DNA from: Dyadobacter sp. UC 10
Lineage (GTDB): Bacteria > Bacteroidota > Bacteroidia > Cytophagales > Spirosomataceae
Reading direction: 5' to 3'
DNA: 64,000 nucleotides
NCBI RefSeq assembly: GCF_008369915.1
Contig: NZ_VSRN01000001.1
Location: 3,034,501-3,098,500, forward strand
Within the stretch, counting starts at the first letter, position 1. The number at the start of each line of letters is the position of its first letter. The notes beneath the pieces were generated by a model. The model saw only the letters and a program-made list of their open reading frames with translations. It had not been told where the DNA came from and ran no database searches. Positions 34,576 to 42,158 of the stretch are shown in pieces. The translations under genes were made by a program, and so were the position numbers.

Positions 34576-36066
34576 CTATTCAACAATTCCTTGTCCCTTT
34601 TCGGCGCTAAAATTGTCGAGATCGTGTACAAAACCGTTGATCACGGCATATTTAATCTTACCATCTTTTTTCAGGATAAAAGTGGCTGTATTGCCAAGCC
34701 CCGGCGTACCCGACGGAGCGGCCTGGCCGCTTCTTAATATATGTAACGGGGTCGTGGTAAAATAAAGCCCGAGTGCGCGTGTATTCGAGTCAGCTGCAAG
34801 CCGCACGTAAGTATAACCCTGGCGCAGCAGGTCCAATGCATTCAGTTTACTGATCTCGCTCACATTCTTGTAAGCCGTCGGGTAAACTTTTCCTTTTTCG
34901 ATCGTATACCCTTTCGCGTCGAGCTCCTGGCTTCCGTATTGCGGGTGCAGGTCGCCGAAATCTTCTATTTTACTATAATAAAAAAACTTGGTCGCGTTGG
35001 AATAGCTTACCTCGTTCCGGTTAATGCCCAGATCGGCGGTAAATGATTTACCTGACTGCCTTACTGTTGCATTCCTCACTACTAAATCGTAAACCCAGCG
35101 GCCGTTTTCAGGTATTTTATAATAATCTTCCCGGTTTTCTTTGGTCAAAGAGTTGTCAGCAATCTTACCTAGCGCAGACAATATCGCCATAAAATTGAGC
35201 TGACGGATATATTGTTTTTCAGGATCGCCTACATATCCCCCCGATTCGATCAATACCAAAGTTGTCCCCCATTTCTGAACATTATCTCCAAAGCCGCGCG
35301 GCTCATGATCGTCGGAATACCTGGCTACCTGTCCGGGAATGTAGTTTTGCAGGATCCTGTTCATTCCCACGATCAGCTGCATCGAACGCTGACGCACGTC
35401 ATTAATAGACAATTCGTAATCATATGAGGTGGCCAAAAATGAAATGGTAGCCACTTTCGGGCTGCGGCCGGCCGAATACCTCGGGCTCTGATCGTGCAGA
35501 TTGAATCCGTAATCCGGTTTCAGTCTGTCTACCAATCCTTTTAATATCATCGCCTCCGGGGTTTGTCTGGCTGCGGCGTCGCGGTTCATGTCAATACCCT
35601 GCATGGTCCGGCGCTGGTAGCGTTCTGCGCCGTCGGGATTGAGCATTGGGACGAAATACAGGGTCGTTTTTTCGAGCAGCTCTTTGCGGAAACTATCAAA
35701 GCCGTCGTTTTTTCCTTCCAGGAAATTAAACATATCAAAGCTGGCCATGGTAGCGGTCGGTTCGTCGCCGTGCATTTGTGTCCAGAGCAGTACTTTTTTC
35801 TTGCCGGTACCAATTTTCAACATTTGGATAGTGCGCCCTTCGAACGATTCTCCCACTTTTTCGATGGTATACATTGGATTTCCCTGTCTCCTGGAAATCA
35901 ATGGAAGAATGTCTTTTTGCTTGAAGCGCCGCTGTGTCAATGCAGCATCTTTGAACGTAGGGTGTGCTTTGAAAAGCTTTTGGGCCAGATCGTCCGACTG
36001 CGCCATGGATTGAGAGGTAGCCAATGTGATCAGGAAAAAAAATAGTCGTGAAAAAAATAGTTCCAT
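34576..36066 (-). CDS. M14-family zinc carboxypeptidase
   Basis: The 496-residue protein has an N-terminal signal peptide (FFFLITLATSQSMAQ) and a carboxypeptidase A-like domain. The zinc site is HGDE (His99, Glu102) with a later His in FNLHDQSPRY. The substrate-binding NRD appears in GIDMNRDAA. The C-terminal ~150 residues form an additional domain. It probably removes C-terminal residues from peptides or acts on cell-wall peptides in the periplasm. It has no sorting domain. Confidence 0.88.
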   Translation of the reverse strand: MELFFSRLFFFLITLATSQSMAQSDDLAQKLFKAHPTFKDAALTQRRFKQKDILPLISRRQGNPMYTIEKVGESFEGRTIQMLKIGTGKKKVLLWTQMHGDEPTATMASFDMFNFLEGKNDGFDSFRKELLEKTTLYFVPMLNPDGAERYQRRTMQGIDMNRDAAARQTPEAMILKGLVDRLKPDYGFNLHDQSPRYSAGRSPKVATISFLATSYDYELSINDVRQRSMQLIVGMNRILQNYIPGQVARYSDDHEPRGFGDNVQKWGTTLVLIESGGYVGDPEKQYIRQLNFMAILSALGKIADNSLTKENREDYYKIPENGRWVYDLVVRNATVRQSGKSFTADLGINRNEVSYSNATKFFYYSKIEDFGDLHPQYGSQELDAKGYTIEKGKVYPTAYKNVSEISKLNALDLLRQGYTYVRLAADSNTRALGLYFTTTPLHILRSGQAAPSGTPGLGNTATFILKKDGKIKYAVINGFVHDLDNFSAEKGQGIVE

Positions 36067-36166
36067 GATGGTAAAAAGCCATTTTGCAACCGCAAGGTAC
36101 TGAAATCTCTAAGCAAATTTTAATGCAATTTTTACTTGACGGCTGCCGGTGTTTACATTTTTTGCT

Positions 36167-36174
36167 TACATTTG
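36167..36174 (+). promoter_or_regulatory. Candidate -7 element for the his operon
   Basis: TACATTTG matches TAnnTTTG and lies five bases before the leader-peptide ATG. If it is used, transcription would begin at or near that ATG, giving a leaderless leader peptide. A clear -33 TTTG is not seen. Confidence 0.45.
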
Positions 36175-36178
36175 TCCC

Positions 36179-36244
36179 ATGATAATCGCTGAAACATATC
36201 ATCATTTTCATCATAGCCGTGAGGCTTTCGGTCGTCTTGGGTGA
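36179..36244 (+). CDS. hisL: His leader peptide
   Basis: This short frame codes for 21 residues with the run His-His-Phe-His-His at codons 8-12 (36200-36214), just upstream of hisH. Runs of His codons followed by a terminator are the signature of ribosome-mediated attenuation of histidine operons, known in proteobacteria and described for Bacteroidetes. Stalling at His codons when histidyl-tRNA is scarce would favour an antiterminator and expression of the genes. The frame is too short for standard gene finders. Confidence 0.8.
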   Translation: MIIAETYHHFHHSREAFGRLG

Positions 36245-36325
36245 TATGTTTTTGCAAGTAGTGTTGTAATAAGGTTGAATACATAGTATCCCCAGAAGCC
36301 CGGTTTTTTAATCGGGCTTTTTTTG
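36223..36325 (+). promoter_or_regulatory. Attenuator of the his operon
   Basis: The terminator is AAGCCCG (36296-36302) paired with CGGGCTT (36313-36319), with a T run to 36324. A candidate antiterminator pairs GGCTTTCGG (36223-36231) with CCAGAAGCC (36292-36300), with one wobble and one mismatch. This would sequester the 5' arm of the terminator. The pairing scheme is inferred by eye. Confidence 0.75.
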
Positions 36326-36349
36326 TTCTTTTCTCAATATCGAAACTGG

Positions 36350-36943
36350 ATGAAAACTGTAATCATCAAGTATAATGCAGGTAATGTGCAGTCGGTCATG
36401 TACGCGCTCGACAGACTGGGCGCGGGGTATATTTACACGGATGACGTAGCCGAAATTACATCTGCTGATAAAGTCATTTTTCCCGGCGTGGGTGAGGCGA
36501 GCACAACGATGAGCTACCTGCGGAAAACCGGTCTGGACAAAGTAATCCCCGTGTTAAAACAACCAGTGTTCGGTACATGCGTGGGAATGCAGCTGATGTG
36601 CAGGTATTCGGAAGAAAACGATACGGAATGCATGGGGATATTCGATGTAGATGTAAAAATATTTCCGACCGATTCCGGCATGAAAGTGCCGCACATGGGA
36701 TGGAATAATATATTTGACTATAAAACCCCGCTTACTGAGGCTATTCCCGAAAGTGCGTTTATGTATTTCGTACACAGTTACGCGGCGCCAGTTTGTGAAT
36801 ATACCGTCGCTACGTGCGATTATGCGTTTCCGTTTAGTGCGATGCTGCACCGGGATAATTTTTATGCAGCACAATTCCACTGTGAGATCAGCGGCGATGC
36901 GGGGCAGCAGATTATCGAGAATTTTTTGAATTTAAAATCCTAA
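36350..36943 (+). CDS. hisH: Imidazole glycerol phosphate synthase subunit HisH
   Basis: The 197-residue class I glutamine amidotransferase supplies ammonia to HisF in histidine synthesis. The nucleophile Cys lies in FGTCVGMQLM, and the His/Glu pair in HCEISGD near the C-terminus. An upstream ATG at 36323 overlaps the attenuator T run; the ATG at 36350 fits the family start MKTVIIKYNAGN. It is the first structural gene after the attenuator. Confidence 0.95.
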   Translation: MKTVIIKYNAGNVQSVMYALDRLGAGYIYTDDVAEITSADKVIFPGVGEASTTMSYLRKTGLDKVIPVLKQPVFGTCVGMQLMCRYSEENDTECMGIFDVDVKIFPTDSGMKVPHMGWNNIFDYKTPLTEAIPESAFMYFVHSYAAPVCEYTVATCDYAFPFSAMLHRDNFYAAQFHCEISGDAGQQIIENFLNLKS

Positions 36944-36957
36944 ATACCTGACCATAA

Positions 36958-37680
36958 ATGATCGAAATAATACCGGCTATTGATCTGATTGAAGGAAAGT
37001 GTGTACGCCTTACACAAGGCGATTACGGGCAAAAAAAAATATATAATGAGAATCCGCTGGAAGTTGCAATGCAATTTGAGGATGCAGGACTGAAACGGTT
37101 GCATTTGGTAGATCTGGACGGGGCAAAGGCCAAAAAGGTCGTCAACTGGAAATTATTGGAAAGTATTGCTTCCAAAACTTCGCTGCATATTGATTTTGGC
37201 GGCGGCGTTCAATCGGACGATGATTTGCGGGTCGTTTTTGAAAGCGGCGCGAAGCAGGTGACCGGGGGCAGTATTGCCGTGAAAAACCCTGAGCTATTTC
37301 ATCATTGGCTGCAAACCTACGGCGGGGATAAGATCATATTGGGCGCTGACGCAAAAAATGAAAAGATCGCTGTGAGCGGCTGGGAGGAAGGCACTGCGAT
37401 CTGGGTGTATGATTTTGTGGAAGAATATGTGGAAAAAGGAGTGAAATATACGATCAGCACCGACGTAGCGAAAGACGGTTTGTTACAGGGACCTTCATTT
37501 GACCTTTATAAAAATCTACAGGACAAATGCCCCGATCTTAACATTATTGCCAGCGGAGGTATCAGTGGGATTGAAGACGTGGAGAAATTGGCCGAAATGA
37601 ATATCTACGGAGTAATTATCGGGAAGGCGATTTATGAAAACAGGATCAGCCTACCTGAACTTATGCGTTTTTCAGCCTGA
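36958..37680 (+). CDS. hisA: ProFAR isomerase HisA
   Basis: The 240-residue (beta/alpha)8 enzyme isomerises ProFAR to PRFAR in histidine synthesis. The N-terminal motif [20 protein letters not shown] carries the first catalytic Asp, and the second half has ISTDVAKDG. The gene lies 14 bp after hisH and 4 bp before hisF, so it is within the operon. Length is normal for the family. Confidence 0.96.
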   Translation: MIEIIPAIDLIEGKCVRLTQGDYGQKKIYNENPLEVAMQFEDAGLKRLHLVDLDGAKAKKVVNWKLLESIASKTSLHIDFGGGVQSDDDLRVVFESGAKQVTGGSIAVKNPELFHHWLQTYGGDKIILGADAKNEKIAVSGWEEGTAIWVYDFVEEYVEKGVKYTISTDVAKDGLLQGPSFDLYKNLQDKCPDLNIIASGGISGIEDVEKLAEMNIYGVIIGKAIYENRISLPELMRFSA

Positions 37681-37684
37681 AATT

Positions 37685-38458
37685 ATGCTAACAAAAAGAA
37701 TAATCCCCTGCCTGGACGTCAAAGACGGGCGAACTGTAAAAGGGGTCAATTTTGTGAATCTGCGGGATGCGGGTGATGCCGTGGAGCTGGGCGCATTGTA
37801 TGCGGCACAGGGTGCTGATGAACTTGTTTACCTCGATATTACGGCCACGATCGACGGCCGCTCGACATTTATTGAGCTCGTGAAGAGGGTAGCGCAGACG
37901 ATCAACATCCCTTTTACTGTCGGAGGCGGGATTTCCTCGATTGCCGACGTTTCCGCACTACTGCATGCAGGAGCTGATAAAGTATCTATTAATTCAGCCG
38001 CTGTCCGCAATCCTGACCTGATCAACGAACTTTCTCTTGAATTTGGCAGTCAATGCATTGTAGTCGCGATCGATACGCGTTATATAGACACTGAAAACGG
38101 AAAGGAGCATATCGTTCACACGCACGGAGGCCGCAAAGCTACCGAACTCCGGACGATCCCGTGGGCAAAGGAAGTGGAAGAGCGAGGGGCCGGTGAATTG
38201 TTGCTGACCTCGATGGACACCGACGGTACAAAGAACGGTTTCGCACTGGAGCTCACGGCTACGGTCTCAGGTAATGCCAATATCCCGGTGATCGCCTCGG
38301 GCGGTGCAGGAAATATGGGGCATTTTTACGATGTTTTTACAATAGGAAAGGCTGATGCGGGGCTGGCGGCAAGCATTTTTCATTTTCGGGAAATTGATAT
38401 ACCCGATCTGAAAGACTATTTAAACAGCAAGCAGCTTCCAATCAGATTAACCAGATAA
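37685..38458 (+). CDS. hisF: Imidazole glycerol phosphate synthase subunit HisF
   Basis: The 257-residue cyclase subunit converts PRFAR and ammonia to imidazole glycerol phosphate and AICAR. The start [15 protein letters not shown] contains catalytic Asp11, and [10 protein letters not shown] is in the second half. An in-frame ATG at 37634 overlaps hisA and is rejected in favour of 37685. It pairs with HisH encoded upstream in the same operon. Confidence 0.96.
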   Translation: MLTKRIIPCLDVKDGRTVKGVNFVNLRDAGDAVELGALYAAQGADELVYLDITATIDGRSTFIELVKRVAQTINIPFTVGGGISSIADVSALLHAGADKVSINSAAVRNPDLINELSLEFGSQCIVVAIDTRYIDTENGKEHIVHTHGGRKATELRTIPWAKEVEERGAGELLLTSMDTDGTKNGFALELTATVSGNANIPVIASGGAGNMGHFYDVFTIGKADAGLAASIFHFREIDIPDLKDYLNSKQLPIRLTR

Positions 38459-38468
38459 CCAGGACGAA

Positions 38469-39098
38469 ATGAGCGATAACTTTTCTACGATTGATTTTGA
38501 AAAATCGGCCGATGGGCTGGTACCGGTAATTATCCAGGATTTTCATACCGACAAAGTGCTGATGCTCGGTTATATGAATGCGGAAGCACTGGAAAAGACC
38601 AGACTGGAAGGCACAGTTACGTTTTTCAGCAGGAGCAAGCAGCGGTTGTGGACGAAGGGCGAAACCTCCGGAAATTTTCTTTTTATAAACGAGATTATCG
38701 CCGACTGTGACGGAGATACGCTGTTGATCAAAGCTACTCCGGCGGGGCCGACTTGTCACACAGGTGCGGATACCTGTTTTGGGGAAAAAAATAGTCAGGA
38801 TGCCCGAATCGGGGAGGCGTTTTTTCTCAACTATCTTCAAAAGAAAGTGATCAGGGAAAGAAAATTAAATCCTACCGAGGAGTCCTATACCAGTAGCCTT
38901 TTCAAGAGAGGAATTAATAAAATAGCGCAAAAGGTAGGGGAGGAAGCGGTTGAAGTTGTGATCGAGGCAAAGGATAATGATACCGAGCTTTTCAAGAACG
39001 AAGTGTCCGATTTGCTGTTCCACCTTTTGGTCCTTTTGGAAGAAAAAAACATTGACTTAGATGAGGTAATTGACGTACTTCGTAGCCGTCACCAATAA
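38469..39098 (+). CDS. hisIE: Bifunctional HisIE (PR-AMP cyclohydrolase / PR-ATP pyrophosphatase)
   Basis: The 209-residue fusion has an N-terminal cyclohydrolase domain with the metal-binding ADCDGDTLL and GPTCHTGADTCF Cys/His residues. The C-terminal pyrophosphatase domain has GEEAVEVVIEAK. These are steps two and three of histidine synthesis. It is the last his gene of this operon; hisG, hisD, hisC and hisB are not in the window. The next gene starts 11 bp downstream. Confidence 0.95.
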   Translation: MSDNFSTIDFEKSADGLVPVIIQDFHTDKVLMLGYMNAEALEKTRLEGTVTFFSRSKQRLWTKGETSGNFLFINEIIADCDGDTLLIKATPAGPTCHTGADTCFGEKNSQDARIGEAFFLNYLQKKVIRERKLNPTEESYTSSLFKRGINKIAQKVGEEAVEVVIEAKDNDTELFKNEVSDLLFHLLVLLEEKNIDLDEVIDVLRSRHQ

Positions 39099-39109
39099 AT
39101 GCATATGGT

Positions 39110-39445
39110 ATGAAATTACTCCTACGACTTGTAATCAGTACTTTGGCAGTGCTGGTAGGTGCCCATTTAATTCCAGGTGTTTCTGTTGAAAGTTTTACGA
39201 CCGCTATCGTTGTAGCGATCGTTCTGGGGATCCTCAATACATTTCTTAAGCCGGTCCTGCAGATACTCGCACTCCCCATTACGATTTTGACGCTCGGACT
39301 GTTCTATTTTGTCGTTAATGTTTTCATTATTTACCTGGCCAGCTTTATGGTAGATGGATTTTACGTGAGTAACTTCTTTTCTGCCCTTTTCTTCGGCCTG
39401 GTCGTTTCTGTTGTTTCAGCTATTCTTGGTATGTTTTTGGACTAG
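39110..39445 (+). CDS. Phage holin family 4-like membrane protein
   Basis: The 111-residue protein has four hydrophobic segments and the family pattern ILGILNTFLKPVLQILALPITILTLGLF, characteristic of the Phage_holin_4_2 (YvlD-like) membrane family. Despite the name it is chromosomal and not tied to a prophage; its function is unknown and it may affect the envelope. It starts 11 bp after hisIE and may be transcribed with it. Confidence 0.8.
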   Translation: MKLLLRLVISTLAVLVGAHLIPGVSVESFTTAIVVAIVLGILNTFLKPVLQILALPITILTLGLFYFVVNVFIIYLASFMVDGFYVSNFFSALFFGLVVSVVSAILGMFLD

Positions 39446-39510
39446 TGTTAAGTATAAGGCCTGCAAATAGGGTCGAAAATGGATACACATGATTTGATAA
39501 CTACCTGATT

Positions 39511-39849
39511 ATGCTTAGCCAAATAGAGGAAATTAAAGACACGCTTTTTAAATATTTCGAGACCAGGATCGACTTATTTAAGATTGAGACGAGGGACAAG
39601 ATCGAGCGCGCCGTTGTGATGGCAATTTATGGGGCTCTGGTGTTATGCATTGCCCTGACAGTGCTGATATTAGTTGTAATTTTAATAGGGACTTTCCTGA
39701 ACAAGTGGCTGGACAGTGACTATCTGGGGTACCTGATCCTGCTTGGAGTATTTGTTATCAAGTTGATTATCTGGATAGTATGGAAAGAAAACTTTATCCG
39801 CATGATACGTTCGATTATCGTCCGCTTTTTAAAGGATAAGGAGGAATAA
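39511..39849 (+). CDS. Holin-X-like two-helix membrane protein
   Basis: The 112-residue protein has an N-terminal amphipathic helix (EIKDTLFKYFETRIDLFKIETRDKI) and two membrane helices (AIYGALVLCIALTVLILVV; LGYLILLGVFVIKLIIWIV). This is the Phage_holin_3_6 (Holin-X) pattern seen beside YtxH-like proteins in many bacteria. It forms a small envelope cluster with the next gene. No phage genes are nearby. Confidence 0.75.
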   Translation: MLSQIEEIKDTLFKYFETRIDLFKIETRDKIERAVVMAIYGALVLCIALTVLILVVILIGTFLNKWLDSDYLGYLILLGVFVIKLIIWIVWKENFIRMIRSIIVRFLKDKEE

Positions 39850-39941
39850 AGGTTTCCAGGTCTATTTTAAGAAATAAATTAGCCCGATTTGCTATTTTTG
39901 GGTTCTATTGAATCCTTAGGGCACCATTAAACAGAAATGAA

Positions 39942-40379
39942 ATGAGTACTCCAATAGATTCTTCGGTCAAGATTACCAAGCCATTTTCATCTGACACGGA
40001 TAAGGACAAGCAGGACCTGTTACTGGATGCTGATATTTATCGTGACAAACTGGAAAACCAGTGGAGCGAACTGAAAACCGACGCCACTGAATATGGGAAA
40101 AAGGCTCTGGTAATTGGCGGTGTAGTAGCCACTACTTTTGTCGTGATGAATGCTTTCCTGCCCAAATCGAAAAAAGATCGGGAAAAGGAGGCCGCAAAAA
40201 ATAGGAATGAAGACGTCCAGGAAAACCAGTTGCACCTGATAAGTGAGGAAAGGTTGAAGAAGGAAAAGAGACAGTCGCAGGTTGGGCAGGCAGTTCAAAG
40301 TCTGGCCTGGACACTGGCTGTGGCCTGGGCTCGCCAGAAGCTGAAGCATATCATTGAAGACGAACGAAAAACTGAATGA
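39942..40379 (+). CDS. Single-pass membrane protein of unknown function
   Basis: The 145-residue protein has one central membrane segment (ALVIGGVVATTFVVMNAFLP) with highly charged flanks, and a second weakly hydrophobic stretch near the C-terminus. I do not recognise a family. A TATTTTTG promoter-like element lies at 39893-39900. Its stop overlaps the start of the PcrB-like gene by four bases (ATGA), so the two are translationally coupled. Confidence 0.65.
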   Translation: MSTPIDSSVKITKPFSSDTDKDKQDLLLDADIYRDKLENQWSELKTDATEYGKKALVIGGVVATTFVVMNAFLPKSKKDREKEAAKNRNEDVQENQLHLISEERLKKEKRQSQVGQAVQSLAWTLAVAWARQKLKHIIEDERKTE

Positions 40380-41149
40380 AAACAGCGAATCATCAAATCG
40401 CAGACCTCCTTTCGATGCGTAAAATAGAGAAAAGGAAATCGTTTGCTGTTCTCTTAGACCCAGATAAAGTTAATCTTTCTACTTTTCCGAAATTCCTCGA
40501 ATATGCGGCAGGTCACGGTGTTGACTTCTTTTTCGTTGGCGGAAGTCTGATTACCAACTACGCCATTGATAAGCTCATCTCCGCAATTCACGAGCATACA
40601 GATATTCCTGCCATTCTTTTTCCCGGCAGCAGCTTACACATTGACCCGTCTGCGGATGCAATTTTACTACTATCATTAATTTCAGGTCGTAACGCAGACT
40701 TGTTGATCGGGCAGCATGTAATCGCAGCGCCCTTGTTGAAACGAAGCGGCATTGAAGTATTGCCGACTGGATATATGCTGGTTGAAAGTGGCAGGCTTAC
40801 CACAGTTTCTTACATAAGCGGTACCACGCCACTGCCCCGTGATAAGGCTGGCATAGTTGCTTGTACTGCACTGGCCGGCGAATACCTGGGCTTAAAGCAC
40901 ATGTTCCTTGATGCAGGAAGTGGTGCGCAGTTTCCCGTTCCCTGTGAAATTATAGCAGCTGTCCGTGCGGCAGTGGATACGCCGATTATCGTCGGCGGCG
41001 GAATCAATTCCTTCGAAATGGCGGATATTGCCCTGGGCGCAGGTGCTGACGTGATAGTCGTTGGAAACGGGATAGAGCAGAACCCCGAACTCCTTCCTGA
41101 AATCGCACAATGTGTCGATAGTTATAACCGTAAGCTGGAAAGTGTTTGA
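40376..41149 (+). CDS. Geranylgeranylglyceryl/heptaprenylglyceryl phosphate synthase
   Basis: The 257-residue (beta/alpha)8 enzyme transfers a prenyl group from a prenyl diphosphate to glycerol-1-phosphate. Family motifs are AVLLDPDKV, FVGGSLITN, ILFPGSS, GYMLVESG and a C-terminal phosphate site IIVGGGINS and VVGNGIEQNP. Bacteroidota members of this GGGPS/PcrB family are known from earlier work to be active; the physiological product in these bacteria is unclear. It is coupled to the preceding membrane protein gene. Confidence 0.9.
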   Translation: MKTANHQIADLLSMRKIEKRKSFAVLLDPDKVNLSTFPKFLEYAAGHGVDFFFVGGSLITNYAIDKLISAIHEHTDIPAILFPGSSLHIDPSADAILLLSLISGRNADLLIGQHVIAAPLLKRSGIEVLPTGYMLVESGRLTTVSYISGTTPLPRDKAGIVACTALAGEYLGLKHMFLDAGSGAQFPVPCEIIAAVRAAVDTPIIVGGGINSFEMADIALGAGADVIVVGNGIEQNPELLPEIAQCVDSYNRKLESV

Positions 41150-41262
41150 TGTATGATTGAATTTATTGGATTTAAATAAGTGATTTAAGTTTTTTCTAAG
41201 GAATTTTTAAGTTCTTGGAAAAATACAATGTCAAAATTTAGGAATATCCAGTTTAATCGTAT

Positions 41263-41270
41263 TACCTTTG
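41263..41270 (+). promoter_or_regulatory. -7 promoter element of the small lipoprotein gene
   Basis: TACCTTTG fits TAnnTTTG and lies 26 bases before the ATG at 41297. It falls within the longer reading frame that begins at 41228, which supports the downstream start. Confidence 0.5.
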
Positions 41271-41296
41271 CATCGAACCTTAATTACACCCAAGAA

Positions 41297-41476
41297 ATGA
41301 AAAAATTCTTTGCATTTGCGTTTGTTGCCGGGATGGTAGCTTTCGCTTCTTGTACTAGCAAGCCAGCTGACGAATCTGCTGACACTACTGCTGTAACTGT
41401 TGAAACTCCGATGGTAGATACTACTGCGGTTGATACAATGGCTTCTGATACAGCAGCTGCTGATTCAATCAAGTAA
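41297..41476 (+). CDS. Small Thr/Asp-rich lipoprotein
   Basis: The 59-residue product has a lipoprotein signal (MKKFFAFAFVAGMVAFASC, Cys19) and a mature part built almost wholly of Thr, Ala, Asp and Ser. It is probably an unstructured outer-membrane lipoprotein. An upstream in-frame ATG at 41228 would bury the promoter element, so 41297 is chosen. A strong terminator follows. Confidence 0.65.
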   Translation: MKKFFAFAFVAGMVAFASCTSKPADESADTTAVTVETPMVDTTAVDTMASDTAAADSIK

Positions 41477-41500
41477 TCAGACGTACAAGTCGAAATTTTG

Positions 41501-41535
41501 AAAAGCCCTATGAAAATAGGGCTTTTCTTTTTTTA
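41501..41535 (+). terminator. Terminator after the small lipoprotein gene
   Basis: A perfect 10-bp stem (AAAAGCCCTA at 41501-41510, complement at 41517-41526) with a six-base loop is followed by a long T run. Confidence 0.9.
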
Positions 41536-41543
41536 TTTAAGGG

Positions 41544-42158
41544 ATGAAAAGTACCTCTTTCCGCTTGCATGTTCCTTCTGCCGCCAGTGAATATTGCGAC
41601 TGGCTTTTTAGCAATCACAAGTTCGTTTTCCTATTGTCCCGCCCACGCCGTACCAGGTTGGGAGATTTCACCGTAAAACCGGGATTAATCCCAAAAATTA
41701 CCGTCAACGCCAATCTGAATCCTTACAGTTTCCTCATCACTTACCTGCACGAGGTAGCGCATTGTGTGGTTCATTATAAATATAAAGGAAGGCTCAAAAA
41801 ACGCGTTGCTCCGCACGGACAGGAGTGGAAGCATGAGTTTGGTGTTCTTTTACAGCCTGTCCTGACCGAAAGTGTTTTTCCGAAAGACATTCTCGTACAC
41901 TTAGTTCGTTATTCAAAAAATCCTACAGCTTCGACGGGAGGAGATCAGTTGCTGTTCAATGCGCTCAGAAAATATGACGATCAGGCAGCGAATATCGGAA
42001 GGGTTTTGCTTGCTCAGTTGCATGAAGGATCAAATTTCGTGTTTCAAAACAGGACTTTTACCCGCGGAATTTTGAGAAGAACGCGGATACTTTGTACAGA
42101 TAAGGCGTCTCAGCGCCTTTATACAATACCAGCCCATGCATTGGTGGAAGCGTGCTGA
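41544..42158 (+). CDS. SprT-like zinc metalloprotease domain protein
   Basis: The 204-residue protein has the SprT-like core with the zinc motif HEVAH (69-73) and a downstream HGQEWKHEF block carrying a further His. SprT/Spartan relatives cleave DNA-protein crosslinks, but many bacterial members have no defined role. The 3' end overlaps the porU start by 23 bp, so the genes are probably co-transcribed. Confidence 0.8.
   Translation: MKSTSFRLHVPSAASEYCDWLFSNHKFVFLLSRPRRTRLGDFTVKPGLIPKITVNANLNPYSFLITYLHEVAHCVVHYKYKGRLKKRVAPHGQEWKHEFGVLLQPVLTESVFPKDILVHLVRYSKNPTASTGGDQLLFNALRKYDDQAANIGRVLLAQLHEGSNFVFQNRTFTRGILRRTRILCTDKASQRLYTIPAHALVEAC

Noticed and set aside
39110..39849. Prophage, based on holin-family names
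   Set aside because: These holin-named families are widespread chromosomal membrane proteins; no capsid, integrase or lysis genes are present nearby.
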